Of a DNA stretch of 64,000 nucleotides, positions 62,633 to 64,000 are shown in pieces. The notes below the pieces were generated by a model that saw only the letters and a program-made list of their open reading frames with translations, did not search any database and was not told where the DNA came from. The number at the start of each line of letters is the position of its first letter. Within the stretch, counting starts at the first letter, position 1. The position numbers and the translations under genes were made by a program. The stretch is from the NCBI RefSeq assembly GCF_022267315.1, contig NZ_JAIKLE010000027.1, positions 1 through 64,000 of the forward strand. Direction: 5' to 3'. This DNA comes from Maribellus maritimus. GTDB taxonomy: Bacteria > Bacteroidota > Bacteroidia > Bacteroidales > Prolixibacteraceae.

Positions 62633-64000
62633 TTACCTGCGTCCTGATCTTCCGCCGGAAGACGACCGCGACTGACTGCTTTTGCTTTTGGCAGAAACGC
62701 CTGAACTTCTGCTTCCGGAGTTACGACTGCTTCTGTTTGAAACGCTTGAATTTCTGCTTCCGGACGACACTTTTGACCGGGATACGCTTTTGGAGGCTGA
62801 AGACCTTGACGACACTTTGGGCTGTCTGTAAGAACTTCCGGAATTTGAAGACCTTGATGATACCTTTGGCTTAGTCGCCGACTTGTTTGAATAGCCAGAT
62901 GAACGATTGGGTTGTCTGTAACTCTGACGGGCAGATGCTGATCCCGACGTTCTGTTATTTCGTATTGTTGATGACTTTTGTTGTACTCCAGTTTTTTTAT
63001 TTGCCGAAGTACGTGTACCGATCCTGTCTACCGAAGTGCTCCTAGTGCCTGACCTTTGAGTTACTGCACTTTTATTTCCCCGGGCAGTGTTTGTTGAAGA
63101 ACTCCCGGAGCGTATTGTTGATGACTTTCGTGTATTTTCTACTCCCCTGCTGGCTTGGGATCTTGTCCGTGTCTGCGATGATACGCCTGAAACAGTTCTT
63201 CTTCCGGAATTTGAATTGTAGTTTGAAGTGTTTCTGGCAGACTTCAGATTGTTCGTTCTTCCGGAATTTGACTTGTTAACTCCCGTACTTCTTCTGGCTG
63301 CTGTCCTGTAAAGGTCGTCTCCTCTTTTCCTCAAATCAGGGCGGGAGTAAGTTGCTCTGTAGTTTCCTTGTTTGATTCTGACATTCACTTTAGGAGAATA
63401 TGAGCGCACCCGGCTGTAATAGAAATCGTGATAACGATGGTAACGATGATGATTCCAATAGCGATAGTGCGAGTGATAATAGTGGTTAAAATGGCTGTGA
63501 TAGCCATAGTACGTATGCCAGTAATAAGGGCGCCACGGATTCCAGTAGGAAGGATAATATCCCCACCTCCAAGCTGAATGCCAGCAAACGTAACCGGGAC
63601 GAAAGATAAACCGGATAATTGGCCAGGTTGCAACCTGGTAGGTAGTAACTGTAACCGGTGTTGGAGTTGTTACTACTACTGTACCTCCCATGTAACCCGG
63701 ATTGGGCGTTTCCTGGCTATCGGCATAAATGGGTTCAACAATATAGTTAGGCCCATATAGTGCTTCGTCGCCAATAAGTTGGATCCTGGCTGTCCCATCT
63801 TCAAAACGTTGAACTGTAAAAACAGCAATGTCTTGTGTTTCATTCCTGTTTAGTTGCGTTCTTAAAACGATGGTATGAAAATCTCCGTCAACATAATCCA
63901 TCACAGAGATATAATCAACAAAATTATCTCCATTCAAATCGAGATTATTAATATGCGAATTTTGATCGTTCAGGCTTCTTTCAAAACCTTCAAGCGTTTC
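62633..64000 (-). CDS. Exported Ser/Arg-rich low-complexity protein, 5' end outside window
   Basis: The frame is open to base 64000 (ETLEGFERSLNDQNSHINNLDLNGDNFVDYI), so the start lies beyond the window; the TTG at 63937 is internal. Visible order: a Ca-binding, dockerin/EF-like loop DLNGDNFVD, a soluble domain (to about 90), a His/Tyr/Trp-rich hydrophobic middle (WRWGYYPSYWNPWRPYYWHTY, about 125-185 from 63937), and about 250 residues of Ser/Arg/Asn-rich repeats (YRQPKVSSRSS and variants) ending SGGRSGRR. The repeats suggest a flexible, highly cationic surface or DNA/polysaccharide-binding tail. No family identified. Confidence 0.75.
   Translation of the reverse strand, partial: ETLEGFERSLNDQNSHINNLDLNGDNFVDYISVMDYVDGDFHTIVLRTQLNRNETQDIAVFTVQRFEDGTARIQLIGDEALYGPNYIVEPIYADSQETPNPGYMGGTVVVTTPTPVTVTTYQVATWPIIRFIFRPGYVCWHSAWRWGYYPSYWNPWRPYYWHTYYGYHSHFNHYYHSHYRYWNHHRYHRYHDFYYSRVRSYSPKVNVRIKQGNYRATYSRPDLRKRGDDLYRTAARRSTGVNKSNSGRTNNLKSARNTSNYNSNSGRRTVSGVSSQTRTRSQASRGVENTRKSSTIRSGSSSTNTARGNKSAVTQRSGTRSTSVDRIGTRTSANKKTGVQQKSSTIRNNRTSGSASARQSYRQPNRSSGYSNKSATKPKVSSRSSNSGSSYRQPKVSSRSSASKSVSRSKVSSGSRNSSVSNRSSRNSGSRSSGVSAKSKSSQSRSSSGGRSGRR

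Overview
The window looks like Bacteroidota chromosome, probably a marine or soil Marinilabiliales/Prolixibacteraceae-type organism. This rests on TAnnTTTG-type promoter boxes, an RteC regulator, a His_kinase/LytTR pair, DUF5686, DUF6515, DUF6134 and DUF4943 proteins, AT-rich intergenes and a plant cell-wall pectin locus. No rRNA gene, intact tRNA gene or CRISPR array is visible.

Region 1 (1-2.8 kb) is the 3' part of a very large helicase typical of conjugative elements. Region 2 (3-7.8 kb) is a TetR-led group of lipid genes (acyltransferase, patatin, AhpD-like protein, phosphatidylserine decarboxylase), interrupted by an IS1182-type remnant. Region 3 (8-17 kb) holds a LytTR two-component system, small exported proteins, a decaying lipoprotein cluster containing a WecA-like gene whose 3' end is built from a duplicated lipoprotein tail, and an HxlR/azoreductase/DoxX/NAD-binding redox operon.

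Region 4 (17-34.7 kb) is a TetR-controlled export and membrane-lipid locus. A TetR gene and an efflux operon share 27-29-bp operators that overlap their promoters. The efflux protein is an RND permease and a TolC-like outer-membrane factor in one polypeptide. It is followed by a patatin-BamA-like protein, a GT39 glycosyltransferase, TauE, CDP-diacylglycerol synthase, a dolichol-kinase-like protein, an SDR reductase, a CDP-alcohol phosphatidyltransferase and a DUF5686 outer-membrane protein.

Region 5 (34.7-52 kb) is mobile-element and defence territory: RteC followed by a strongly structured, RteR-like RNA candidate, two excisionase-type HTH proteins, and a seven-gene array. Its first four genes are a Wadjet (JetABCD) SMC-type anti-plasmid system. 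The last three, packed onto the same strand, are a DUF4365-TPR nuclease, a sacsin-like GHKL ATPase and an AlbA_2-HEPN fusion; this three-gene extension is the best candidate for an undescribed defence module. It is followed by integrase-arm-like repeats suggesting an element boundary, and by a tripartite HipBST toxin-antitoxin locus with paired operators.

Region 6 (52.8-62.3 kb) is a compact rhamnogalacturonan-I degradation locus (PL11 lyase, GH28, CE12, a beta-propeller glycosidase, GH105, a tandem alpha/beta-hydrolase esterase) without SusC/SusD, flanked by diverged direct repeats. The window ends inside a Ser/Arg-rich exported protein that continues beyond base 64000.
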